This document shows positions 22,424 through 34,135 of a DNA stretch of 64,000 nucleotides, one piece after another (the first letter of the stretch is position 1; each line of letters starts with the position of its first letter). The DNA comes from Eleusine coracana subsp. coracana. Taxonomy: Eukaryota; Streptophyta; Magnoliopsida; Poales; Poaceae. A program made the position numbers and the translations under genes. The notes beneath the pieces are model-generated. The model was not told where the DNA came from, did not search any database, and saw nothing but the letters and a program-made list of their open reading frames with translations. Location of the stretch: NCBI GenBank assembly GCA_032690845.1, contig CM064417.1:16274501-16338500 (forward strand), read 5' to 3'.

Positions 22424-25400
22424 ATGGTTTGGGAAAGTTCCTTCTCAAGTTTAAATAGCGAAAACTCATTCCATCATTTGCGAGAGTTTGAGCATTTGTG
22501 TTCATGCCTATCGATTGAACTCAAAACACTCTCAAGTGGGCGTTGTTTCCTTTTTCCCTCATGGAGAATGCGAAATAATGGTACACTCATTTCGTTGGGA
22601 GTACGAATGATGATTGGAAACTACTCTGATATAAATTTTTTCTAGCATTCTATCCTACATCACGTATCATCTCTCTACGAAGGGAGATTCTCAACTTTCA
22701 TCAAAGCGAGAAAGAAACCATAGGTGCAGCCTGGGCCAGGTTTTCTTTGTTAACCACTTCTAGCCCTAACTTGTCTTTGCCCGATCACGTGTTGTTGCAA
22801 CACTTTTGTCTAGGTTTAAGCAAGGAGTCTGCCCTATATCTCGACGTCACCGCTGGAGGTTCGTTCGTCCACAAGATGCCTGCAGAAGGTAGAGCTATCC
22901 TAGACCTTATTCAAGAGAACTCTTCTTTCCTAGCCGACTATAGAGAGCCCCTTCAGGAGGAAGCTTCGTCGAGCATTGAGGCCGCCCCACTAGTTGAACC
23001 GAAGACAAATCCTTGCCTATCCATTGATTCACCTAGTGAGACCTCAACTGAACCACGAGCAATGGAGGAAGAAAAAATTCAACCTTCAAAGCTCTCTTTC
23101 TAATTCAAAGAAAATCTTGTAAAAGATCATGGGAAATCCTCGAGTTGTTGCTATTAAAAGAAAACACCAACTCCAGTATCTTCTCCCAATCCTCCTAAGG
23201 AGCTTTTGCTCCAAGAGACGGTGAAGGAGTTAACATCAAGCGTGAGCAATGAGTGGCCGAGAGAGGTTGAGCTTTCTCCAAACCTAATTCGGATTAGCTC
23301 CCCTTCTTCTTCCATTCAATGCCTCATAAGAGGATTTAAGGTTGATGTTCTTTATAATCCCACCGTCGGTGCCAACATCATTTCTGATGCTTGCACTTTT
23401 GCCATTTTGGGTGAAGAACCCTTGGCACCGACTTGCAAATTTCTTCAATGTCCCTCCGGACCCATTTCAGAGGGAAATGGGAATTTAAAAAATATGTCTT
23501 TATGACACAAAGATGTCAAAACTCCCCTTGACTTTCATGTGTTCGAAGTCTGTGCCTTTGACATTTTAATCAGGCATCCTATGGAGAGACTTTTCTCTGT
23601 TGCACCGACAAAGGAGATGCTAGACATCGAACTCAGGGGAAGACATTTTTCTGTCCCAATGTCTCAATCAAAAAATTCTCTTGAGTTCTCTTTCAAGTTC
23701 AAGGAAGGTCTTTTGCAAGACTATAGGGACACCTCGAATTGTTTTTGCAAGAAAGACCCACCAGTTCTTGTCTCTCCTCCCAATCCTATAGAGGACAATT
23801 TCCTCCAAGAGAATGAGAGGGAGTCCTCTGCCATGCTGAGCGGTGAATGGTTGGATGCGGGTGCACACTCTCCTGATTTAATTTGGGTAAGTCCCCTTTA
23901 CTCAACCATTCAGTGCCATATAAGAGGGATAAATGTGAATATTCTTTTTAGTCCCATAATTGGTGCAAATTTAATATCCAAATCCATCGCAACCTCCTTC
24001 ATAGATGGTGAGCCTCTAGCGTCGATTAGCAAATCCTTCCTGAGACCCTTAGGCCAGCATTTAGAAGGATTTGGGGCCTTGCAAAACATGCCTATCAAGC
24101 ACGAAAATGTTGAGACTATCCTAGACTTCCATATAGATGAGGTCTATGACTTCCAAATTTTTATAGGGCATCCGTTAGATGATCTATACCCAGATGGACC
24201 AAAACTAGGAAGTCTCGACATAAGACTTGGGAGAGGTGTATCTTCTGTCTAAATCTGTCAATCAAAAAATCTTTTGACAGAATCTCTCCCAAGGGGTGAG
24301 CCATTCAATGAAGCGATGGCAACATTCCTGTTTGAGCCCCCCCCCCCTTGAATCCATTCTTAAGGAAGGAGACCATCCATTTATCCAGGGGGAAGGCAAG
24401 CCAACCCATAAGGGTCGCTCAATAGCTAGATTCAAACCCATAGCTATCTCATCTTTAGATTCTACTGTTGAGACCACTCGAAAGGCAGGAGGAATCCTAC
24501 CTTTAGGGTTTCCAGTTGAATTCGAGAAAGGGCTATCTGATAAACATGAAAATACCTTGAATCACTTATGACAGAAGAAGCCTATGACATTATTTTCACC
24601 TCCCAAGCCTTTCCAAGAAGAAATCTTACCGAAGGCCATTAACAAGGAGTGGTTGAAGGAAGAAAAATGTTTTTCAAGAGAAATCCAAATCTCTTCTCCT
24701 TCTTCTACCATTCCCTGTTATATAAAGGGACACTGTAGGAGCCAATATCATCCCCGAGTATATAGCTTGGCAACTTTTGGAAGATATACCTCTTGAGCCA
24801 AATAGCACACTCCTAAAGGATGCATTGGGAGTAACATTTCCATGTTGAGGGATTGATAGGGCTATAACAGTTGAGATGGACAAAGTTGAAGTTCACCTAG
24901 ACTTCCACGTCTTTCCAATCATCGACTTTGAACTTCTCATAGGCTTCCCACTATAAAGCCTTCACCATAAGGGTGCATCTCTAGGGAGCCTAAATGAAAA
25001 GCTTAGGAAAACTGCTTTCGCCACTAAAACCTTCACCATAAGGGTGCATCTCTAGGGAGCCTAAATGAAAATCTGAAAACTGCTTTCACCACCAAAGCCT
25101 ATTGCTTAGAAAATCCTATGGTGAGACCTCATATCAAGCGCTCCCCGCTTGAGGAGGTGATGTATGTTTCCCAACGTGCATCATCGAGGTTTGTTCTTTA
25201 TGAGGATGCGAAGCTTTGCACCCAAGGAGATGATTTAGAGGAAACTCTTAGTCCTTTTTAAACCAAACTGCCATCCTTCTTGCATAAGCCTTTTTCCTTT
25301 GGTCCTCAATACTCCATTCTCTATGGTGATCAAGAAACAACCATGAGCCTCATCGATGAAATTCTTGAGAAGGAGAACCTTTGGACCATTGGATTGCTTG

Positions 25401-25561
25401 AGGAGTTGACTCTTGAAGAAAATAATTCCATTGATGAGCATGAGAGCTTCTTCCTTGAACAACGACAAGATACATGCTCATCCAACAAAAATCTAGAGTT
25501 GATCGCTCCTTCTGCTAAAAGCACCTACGGTGACTACAACCACATTAACGCCCTTCATTAG
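22424..25561 (+). pseudogene. E2 gag plus three retropepsin-like modules
   Basis: Gag starts at ATG 22,424 (MVWESSFSS), loses frame near 22,520 and recovers by 22,740 (LPDHVLLQHFCLGLSKE, GRAILDLIQENSSFLADY). From 22,747 to 24,252 one frame with few stops holds two similar modules. Each has I/V-x-SP-x-(S/Y)-S-x-IQC-(L/H)-IRG, a P-(T/I)-(V/I)-GAN-(I/L)-IS core, a PLAxxxKxxxxP(S/L)G segment and LDFHxxEVxxFxIxIxHPxxxL. A third copy lies at about 24,640-25,010 in changing frames (SSPSSTIPCYIKG). The fold pattern resembles a retropepsin without its DTG/DSG triad. The tail (ILEKENLWTIGLLEELT, DYNHINALH) is shared with E1. No RT or integrase follows. Confidence 0.72.
24959..25100 (+). repeat. 71-bp tandem duplication in E2
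   Basis: CCTTCACCATAAGGGTGCAT begins at 24,959 and again at 25,030. The second unit has small deletions. It falls at the end of the third protease-like module, and 71 bp is not a multiple of three, so it breaks the frame. Confidence 0.85.
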
Positions 25562-27958
25562 TAAAATGTTTAGGAGGATGGTTGTAGATGCTTTTGTTTA
25601 TCATAAATATTGCAAATCTCGTAGTTGCATTTTTGAAGTAACATTGCAGCTAAGACATTATTGATACATCAACAACTGGTGGTGAGATGGCAACTACATC
25701 GCTAATGAGAGTTGCAGCATAAAGTCCCTGTAGTCATGCTTCTGACTAGAAACAAAGCATTGCCAGGAGATGGCCCATATTATCATTGCCCTTTTTCCTT
25801 TATTAAATAATTGCAAGCACATGCTTTTAGGATATATTTATCTTCGGGTATTTTTGGCCACTAACACTTTCAGGTAAGGATTGAAAAGAACGATGGACAC
25901 ACTATGCATGAGAACATGGGAGCTGCATCAACTTGACACCCTGGTACTTTTGGCGATGGAACATACTACGAGAAGGCTGCAACACTGCAAACTGATTTAT
26001 TCTGTCTGAGTGATACAAAAATCAAAGTGTGGGGGAGTTCTATAAGTGTCACACATTAAGTTCCATTCATGTCAAGTTGCCTCTTGGTTTAGAGTTGTTA
26101 GTTCCTACATTCATGCCTTGCTAAAAGAAATGGAAAAAAAAGAATGGTGCTTTAGTTCATTTCCTTTCAACTCAATAATGTAGTGCGCCTTAAAAAATAA
26201 ATTAATTAAATTAATTAATAATTTAGTTATGACTCTATGGGGCCCATGAAGCCAGTAGAGTCTGTTTTTCTTTTAACCCTTTTGTTTGTTTTTCTTGTGT
26301 CAAATAAAAGTGCAGGCAAGCGAACAAGTGTGGGGGAGATCCTCAGGACCTCATCAGCCAAAATGTAATGAACAATGCCGCACAAAGCATCACGTCATAC
26401 AGTGACCAAGCTAGACGTCAAGATGATTCAGTCGAACCCTCCATAGGTCAACTGAACCCACATTGGCCTTGCTCGGCATCATCTACTAGTGTGACGGTTT
26501 GCAAGTCTTATCCCTCTATCTCCCTATTTCGTGCATTGATTTAATTTTCCTAGAACAAAATGATAAAATCCAAACTGAAAAATTAAAATCAACCTTGATG
26601 ACCTCCTAATTATTCAAAGCTTTTCGTAGTTGGCTTGCATGCTCTTTATTCCTTGCTCTTATGCCAATGCTAGTGGACTATATTCATAGGGACCACATGC
26701 TACCTAGGTTATTGACTAGTGTGATATGGTTTGATGAAGTAATTCTTGCTCTCTATTGCACAAAGTACTTGAGAATTCCTTTTGAAAATTAAAAATCTAT
26801 AAGCTTACTCCTCAATGATTAGAAATATTCCACCAAAGCCATATGATAGATTCATTTGATAAACCTTATGTGTATGCTGCTTGTGACTTCATTGAACCAT
26901 GTCAAATTATTGTGACCCTAGTGAGATGCTTGTTATGTATTTTGGACCAAGTTCATGTGCACATTCCCAAGATATGTTAATCTTCTACATTGGAAGTTAG
27001 CATAACCATCATCATATAATCCATTCATCCACCAAATGAATTACTCTAGAATTATCTTGTTATGATTCTCTCTCAATTGTTCCCATAGAAGGCATGGACA
27101 TTAAAAAAACTTGCTCTCATTCTTGAGCATGATGAAAAAAAAAAGAGAAAAGAAATAGCCATGCTCAATATCATTTCAAGGAAAGAGAGAGTCTGCACAT
27201 AAAGGAGTATTCATCCACCTCCATCATCCATCTCCTTCCATATGCTACTCTTCGACCCGAGAAGATAGCATCACACATATCCATCATCCACCCATAAAAT
27301 AAAGTGCTCCACCATGCTTTGAGAAACTCCCTCTCCAATTATCCTTGCTAAAAGAGACATGGGTTGTCAACTATTCAAGAGAGAGAGAGAGAGAGAGAAA
27401 GGGAGATAGCCCATGTTCTCAAATAGAAGAGAGGGAGGATATCAAAAGGAGTACCCATATTTCACCAATACATCCACTCCCTCCATAAATGTGCACATAC
27501 TTGATTGATGATTCATTACTTGTTTTCTCCTTGGATCCGGTTTTTGACTTGGTAATATATGAAGAATAGGTATGCCTTCTATTTATTCCCTACCCTGAGC
27601 TCCACATAAGCCTACCTTTTGAAGTAGGAATAAAAAGAGGCAACAACAAAAGCCTTGATTAGGATCCACATACATATAAGAGTGATATGAGAGAATCATT
27701 TAAGGAGTACATCTTTGTTTTATTTTTGAAAATTCTTCAAAAACCCAAGTTACTTAGCACAAGGAGCAAAGACGACCATAATCTGTACTATTCCACTCTT
27801 CAACCACCCAAGGTGACAGGGTAGACACTTTAAAGTCCATTGGCACAGGTATAGTTTGGAATAATTTGCATGCCAGCATCATACCGTTTGGAAATTATGA
27901 TCCACCTTAGTCCTTTTCATTTACTCGAGAACGAGCAAAGGCTAAGTGTGGGGGAGTT
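25562..27958 (+). other. E2 long non-coding 3' region with repeated PPT-like motifs
   Basis: About 2.4 kb without a supportable gene. It parallels 30,666-32,934 of E1. The motif AAGTGTGGGGGAG occurs three times (26,025-26,037; 26,326-26,338; 27,944-27,956); the last abuts the 3' LTR and is the true polypurine tract. There is also a (GA)n tract near 27,382 and several pyrimidine-rich stretches. Confidence 0.7.
27944..27958 (+). other. E2 polypurine tract
   Basis: AAGTGTGGGGGAG followed by TT and then the 3' LTR start TGTTGACAG. Confidence 0.65.
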
Positions 27959-29173
27959 TGTTGACAGTCACTAAATACGAAATCCGACCGTCAAATACCT
28001 GTAGAAAACAATAAAAGTAAAGGACCAACATAGTGATAGGAGTTTATGACTGACGAATTCCACAAGTGGTGATGAATATTTGCTTGTAGGTGATTTATTC
28101 ATGTAACTGAGGTAAAATCCATGTCATCATAGGAGAAAGCACACTTTCGGCCAATTAGAGCGCAGCACAAGGATCCACGGGCCCATAAACAGAGCAAACC
28201 GATGTTCCATGGGGCCTAACGGAGATAACCGACGAAGGGACCCACCTATCAGTGCCCCAGAGGTTTTGGGGTACGAAAGGAGCTGACTCATGTTTGGCCA
28301 AACACCCCTGTTCGACCGAACAGAGGGTGGGCCCCCTCATCCCCCGCTTCCACGTGTCGCTTGTTACCGCCTTTCTAAGGTCGGTTGGCCCGGTTAGGGC
28401 GGCAGTTACCGCCTGAGGAACCGTCTTTAGGCCATATATAAGGAGGGGAGTGCCTCCACTCTAAACACACTTCAAAATGAAGTTTGGTGCTTCATTTCCA
28501 TAAGGCTCAACGCTGCCAAAGCGTTTAGAAAATAGGGATAGAGTGAGGGGAAGTCCGGAGGAGGAGTGGGCCTGTCCACCTCTTCTCCACGCTTGTACCT
28601 TGACAGATGCTTGCTATATTTAGTAAGTCTTCGTGACTCCTTTCTTGGTATTTAAGTTTTCTTTTTAAGTAAGTTTTATACTTAGTTGCTTTGCTCGCTC
28701 AACGCTCTATTTAGTTAGAGACCTTAGTCTTGTACCATCATAGCTAGAGATTAAGGGAGTAATTGAAAGCATAGACGTGGTGTCTAGGCCGTAGGTTACC
28801 TTTGTTTATCGCGTAGTCCACAGATTGCTTGATGTAGGCAATAGGTGGTGACAGCCCTATTTGTCCTTTGAAATCCTCCACATTCGGCTACGCAGTAGGC
28901 TCTTGGTCGGAATCGCACTGTGGATGCAGGAGAAAACCGGATGCCCAATGCAAGCAACCTAGTAGTACTCTTACCTTTAATAGGACCTTATAAACATTAG
29001 GAATCCTCTCTACCTAGAGCCGCATTTATCTTCATGTCCTTGGTTGAACTAGAATTGAAGATTAGGCACACACGTTCCCTGTAGATTCGATACCTTGGAA
29101 TACTCCTCGGTGAAAGCTACTTCGGTATTCGTACGCTTGCGGATTTTTTCTGTTATCATTAAAATACCCAACA
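27959..29173 (+). repeat. E2 3' LTR
   Basis: 1,215 bp and the most complete LTR of its subfamily here. It has TGTTGACAG and CCCAACA ends, with a TATATAA box at 28,435-28,441. It is similar throughout to the E1 LTRs but clearly a separate subfamily. Confidence 0.9.
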
Positions 29174-30665
29174 CCTTCTTAGCCGACCTTAGTGAGTCCC
29201 TCCAGGAGGAAGCTACGTTGAGCTGCACGGGCCCCTCAATAGCCAAATCCAAGCCCATACCTTGCCTATCCCCATATTTGACTTTTGAGCCGTCCCCCGA
29301 ACCTCGAACACTGGAGGAAGAAGAAATTAAACCTCTAGAGTTCTCTTTTGAATTTGAGGCAGGTCTTCTTAAAGACTTTGGAAATGCCTCAAATTATTGT
29401 TCCAAAAAGAACCCACCAATTACCATTTGTCCTCCCTTTTATTTAGAGGAGGACAAACCAACCCACGAGGGTCCCTTAACAGCCGAATTTGAACCCATAG
29501 CTCTCTTATCTCTAGATTTTGATGTTAACACCTCTCGGAAGGAAGAAGAAATTCTACCTTTAGGGTTGCCAGTTGGATTCGAGGAAAGTTCACTTGATGA
29601 TCATGAAAATACCTCGAATTACATCTGGCAAAAGATGCCTACGGTATCTGCTTTGCCTCCTGGTCCTTTTGAAGAAGCAACTCCAAAGAAGGCCATGAAG
29701 AAGCAGCAGTTGATGGAAGAGAAGCGCTATTTCAAAGCTATACAAATCTATTTGCCTTCCACAACCATTCCTTGTCTAATATGGTGAAATACTATAGAGG
29801 CCCTTCACGATCCCACCATAGGAGTTAATATCATTTTAGAATACATAGCTTTACAACTTGTGGATGATATACCCTAGAGCCGATTGAATAATCTACAAGG
29901 ATGCTTTAGGAGTAACATTTCCCTGTCGGGGGATTGCAAGGGCCATACCAATCGAGATAGGCAAAGTTGAGCTTCACTTAGACTTTCATGTCTTTCCTAT
30001 CATCGATTTTGAACTCCTCCTTCGCTACCCACTAGAAAAACTCCACCTACTAGGGGCATCTCAAGGGAGCCACACTAAAAAGCTTAGGGAGACTGCTTTC
30101 ATCACCAAGACCCTTTTCTCAGAATATCCTTTGGTGACGTCTCATCTCGAGCATTCTTCACTTGAGAAAGTGATGTTTGTTTCCCAACTTGCATCACCGA
30201 AGCCTGTTCCTTGTAAGGACGTGAATCTTTTCACCCAAGATGGAGACGATGTAGGAGTAACTCCAAATCCTATGCGAACCGGACCGTCACCTTCCTTGCC
30301 TAAGCCTTTATCCTAGCCCTCACTACTCTTTTCTCAATGGTGATCATGAACCAATCGTGGCATTTATCGATGAATTTCTTGAGAAGGAGAAACTTTGGGT
30401 CATTGGATTAGTTGAGCCATTGACTCAAGAAATAGGAGAAGATTCAATAAGTGAGCATGAGAGCTTCTTTCTTGAAAACAAACATGATACATGCTCACTT
30501 AATGAATCAATAGAGTCAATCAACCTTTGTGCCAATCGCAACTATGAGGACTACAACCACCTCAAGAGCCTCCTTAGGAAAATATTTGTTAGGATGGTTG
30601 TAGATGCTTTTGTTTACCATAAATATTGCAAGTGTCATATTTGTACTTCGACACTATCCTTGTAG
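29174..30665 (+). pseudogene. E1 gag end and protease-like module, part 2
   Basis: Continues the E1 gag after E2. The 5' part of the frame (about 29,180-29,785) has LADLSESLQEEATL and two spacer units resembling those of E2 (LEFSFEFEAGLLKDFGNAS, PLGLPVGFEESSLDDHENTS). One protease-like module (IYLPSTTIPCLIW onward, about 29,740-30,080) is broken by stops. The tail (FLEKEKLWVIGLVEPLTQE, NYEDYNHLKSL, RMVVDAFVYHKYCKC) is the same as in E2. E1 has one recognisable module against three in E2, so module number differs between members. Confidence 0.68.
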
Positions 30666-32934
30666 CAAGAGCTTTAATAACACATCAAAAATTGGCGGTG
30701 GACTGGGAACTACATTGTCAATAGCAGCTGCAACATGAAGTCCCGATGGTCGAGCTTCTGACCAGAAACAACGCACTACCGGGAGATGGCCCAGATTACC
30801 ATTTTCTTTTTTTCTTTAATAAAATCAATAGAATGTCTTTAGGCTATGTTGGCCTTTGGGTATTTTTGGTTGCTAACCATTTCGGGTTGAGATTAAAAAG
30901 AATGATGGTCATTCTATGCCCGAGAACATGGGAGCTACATCAACTTGAACACCATGGTACTTTTGGCGATGGAACACACTACAAGAAGGCTGCAACACTG
31001 CACATTTGAATTTTAGCATCTCATGATACAAAAATCCAAGTGTGTGGGGAGTTCTACAAGTATCTCGTAGCAAGTTTCATTCTTACCAATTTCATCTCGG
31101 CTTAGAGGTGTTGCTAGTTCTTTCTTTCATGCCTTGCTAAAAAAAGAAAAAAATATTAAAAGGCACTTTAGTTTATTTTCCCCTTCTTATTTTTTTTCAA
31201 TTCAATCTTATAGCTCGCCTCAATGAAAAAAATAATAAATAAAGTTATGACTCTATCGGGCCCATAAAGCCGGTTGAGTCCCTTTTGCTTTTCACCCTTT
31301 TTGTTTTTGTTTTTTGTTTTTGTTTTTGTTTTTGTTTTTGTTTTTGTTTTTGTTTTTCTTCAAATAAAGCATCCAAGTACAATATCAAGTGTCGGGGAGG
31401 CCTTCAAGATTTTCAAAACACAAACATTACAAGGCCTCCCACCGACATGTTGCACATCATCGTTTAAGCAGACAAGACAAAGGGCAAGGCGACTGGGCTC
31501 CATGTAACGTCAACCAACCTACAAGGACAGTCAACCCAGCCATGGTTCCTCTTGGCTTCTACCTCTTCAAGAGTGACGGTTTGCACACTCTATCCCTTTC
31601 TCCTAGTTTCCAAGATAAATCAAACTTATCCTGAATCAATCAATATATTTAACTTGAAAACTAAAAGCCATTCTTGTGATCCCCCTTCATCATGCTTCAC
31701 TTTGATTGACTCGCATTCTCCTTATTCCTAGTTCATTACTTGCTTCTTGTGAACTACATTTTTAGGAAAGCATGTCACCTAAGTAGTTGACTTATGAGAT
31801 GTAGTGTGATGAAAGAAATCTTGCTCTTATGCTTGTAGTGCTTGGGAATTTTATTTTCAAAATTAAAATGAATGGCCCTCTCCTCAATGATGTGAATTTT
31901 CTACCAGAGCCATATGATAGATTTATTAAAAACTTTATGCATATGCTGCTTGTTGTTTCATCGACCTTTGTCAAATTCTTGTGACCCTAGTGAGATACTT
32001 TTTATGTTTTGTCGATCAAGATCATGTAGACATTCCCTTCATATGCTAATCTTCTACATTCGAAGGTGGCATTTCCACCATCATCATCATCATTTCATCC
32101 ACCAAAAGAAATACTCCATGATTATCCTGTTGACTCTCTCTCAATTGTTCTGTAGAAGGCATGACTATAAAAAAAACTTGCTCTCATCTTTGAGCACGAT
32201 GAAAAAAAAGAAAAGAAATAGCCATGCCCAATATCGTTTCAAAGAAAGAGAGAGTCTACACATAAAGGAGTATTCATCCACCTCCGTCATCCACCATCAT
32301 CTATATGCTAATTCTTCTACACCAGAAGATAGCATCATCCATATTCATCCATTCACAAAATAAAGTGCTCCACCATGCTTTGAGAAAATCCCTCTCCAAT
32401 TATACAAGAGAGGGAGGATTTCAAAATGAGCATCCATTATTCGCCTTTCCATACATCCCATCCATTTATGTGCACATGCTTGATCACAATTCATGACTTG
32501 TTTTCTCTATGGATCCAGTTTTTGACTTAGTAATATATGAGACACAAGTATGCCTTCTTTAATCCCCTACCCTGAGCTCCACATAAGCCATATTTAGAGG
32601 TAGGATGAAACAAGGCAAAGTCAAATGCCATGGTGAGGAACCACACACATATATTGAGTGATTTGAGAGAATCATTTGAGGATAATGGCTATAATTTATT
32701 TTTGAAAATCTTTCAAATCCCAAGTTACTCAGCAAAAGGGGTGAAGATGACTATAGTCAACACTGTTCCATTCTTCAACCACCCAAGGAGATGTGATAGC
32801 CACTTCAAATGTTCACGGGTGCAGGTATGATTTGGAATAATTTGTATGCTAGTGTTGTATCGAAAGAAGTTATGATCCACCTTAGTCTCTATTCCCTTAC
32901 TCAAGGACGAGCAAAGGCTAAGTGTGGGGGTGTT
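30666..32934 (+). other. E1 long non-coding 3' region
   Basis: No gene that I can support. It aligns in blocks with the E2 3' region. It carries a (TTTTTG)n run, two worn copies of the AAGTGTGGGGGAG motif (31,038-31,051 and 31,386-31,399) and the intact PPT at 32,919-32,930. Confidence 0.65.
31297..31358. repeat. (TTTTTG)n microsatellite
   Basis: About ten units of T5G, one with an extra T. The E2 counterpart (26,270-26,300) is much shorter, so the array expanded in E1. Confidence 0.9.
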
Positions 32935-34135
32935 TGTTGATGGTCCTTAAATGTTAAATCCGATCGTCAATTGCCTGCATAAAACATATAAATAAAGAAC
33001 CAACATAGTGATAGGAGTTTATTACTAACAATTTCCACAAGTGTTGGTGAATACTTGTATGTAGGTGAATTATCCACATATTAGAGGGAAAGCACAAGTA
33101 ATTTGAGGAGTAAACACACTCCCAGCCAATCAGAGCACAACACAAGGATCCATAGGCCCATAAACAAAGCAAACCGACATACCAGAAGGTCTAACACGTG
33201 GATTGTCAAATGGGGATAGTAAGTCAGTGTCCCAAAGAAGGCCGTGACCAAGGGGCATCTTTTGATGTTTGGCCGAACATGGGGCCCACTCGGCCCAGGC
33301 CTGCTTGGGGGGTCTCCCAGCGCCTTTCCTATGTCGGTTGTACCGGTTAGGGTGGGAGTTACCGCCTCTAGGAACCGCCTTTGGTCCCTATATAAGGAGG
33401 AAGTGCATCCACTCCAACACAACACAAGAAGAGTTTAGAGCTCCACTCCAAATGCTTTGGCACTGCCAAAGTGCTTAGAAAATAGGGAGAGAATGAGGGA
33501 GAGTTCGGGAAAGCATTGGGCTTGTCAGTGATCTTCCCCACGCTTGTACCTCGACGGATGCTTGTAAGTATTTCAGTTTCCTATTTAAGTAAGTGTTCAT
33601 GTTTCCTCTTTGATATTTTAGTTTCCTATTTGCGTAAGTTCTTTCTTTATTGCTTACGGGATCATCGCTCTATCTAGTGAGAGTACCTTAGTCTTCTATA
33701 AGCACGGATCCGAGACTAGGATAGTAATTGATAGTGTAGACATGGTGTCTAGTCTAGATGTTACCTTTATTTGCCGCGTGCCCCATGGTTTGTAGAGGTA
33801 GTTGGTATGTGGTGACAGCCCTATCCGGCCTAGTAATCCTCCACATTTGGGTACATCGTAGAGCTGTTGGCCGGAGTAGCCTGTGGATGCAGGGGTAAGC
33901 TGGTGCCCGAAGTAAGCAGTAGAGACCGAACTTATCTTATTGTAGGATCCTTAACCATTAGGAATCCTCTCTACCCTCTGCCTACCATATTCTTGTTGTC
34001 CTTGGACGGACTAGCTTAGAAGATTAGTACACACATATTCCCTGTGATTCGATAACCTAGAATACTCCTAGGTGAAGTGCTACATCGATATCCATGCGCT
34101 TGCGGATTTATCTATGATCGTAAGAAATATCAACA
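32935..34135 (+). repeat. E1 3' LTR
   Basis: 1,201 bp, TGTTGATGG to ATATCAACA, with the family TATATAA box at 33,389-33,395. The next bases (ATGGC) are the right-hand target duplication, and the LINE resumes immediately. Confidence 0.92.

Larger units (their letters stand above)
3342..29173 (+). mobile_element. E2: second element of the same gypsy family, nested in the E1 gag
   Basis: Begins TGTTAACGG and ends CCCAACA. It is flanked by CCTTT (3,337-3,341) and CCTTC (29,174-29,178). Its 5' LTR is broken by the copia element at 3,652-22,029 and resumes at 22,030. A PBS, gag and three protease-like modules follow, then a long non-coding stretch, a G-rich PPT and the 3' LTR. LTR and coding sequence are clearly related to E1, so this is insertion of a family into its own kind. 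There is no RT, RNase H or integrase. Confidence 0.85.
1477..34135 (+). mobile_element. E1: non-autonomous Ty3/gypsy element with tRNA-Asp PBS, inserted in the LINE
   Basis: The ends are TGTTGA and TCAACA. Two long terminal repeats share the same start, TATA region and end. The bases outside are ATGGT (1,472-1,476) and ATGGC (34,136-34,140), a 5-bp target duplication with one mismatch. Directly inside the 5' LTR is a primer site for tRNA-Asp, as in Athila/Tat-type gypsy elements. The coding part is a gag followed by at least one degenerate retropepsin-like module; I find no reverse transcriptase, RNase H or integrase. E2 (3,342-29,173) lies inside the gag. Assignment to the Athila/Tat side of Ty3/gypsy is inferred from the PBS, gag type and G-rich PPT. 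Confidence 0.85.

Noticed and set aside
31274..31507. Frames with Phe-Val-Phe or Cys-Phe repeats
   Set aside because: Translation of the (TTTTTG)n microsatellite.
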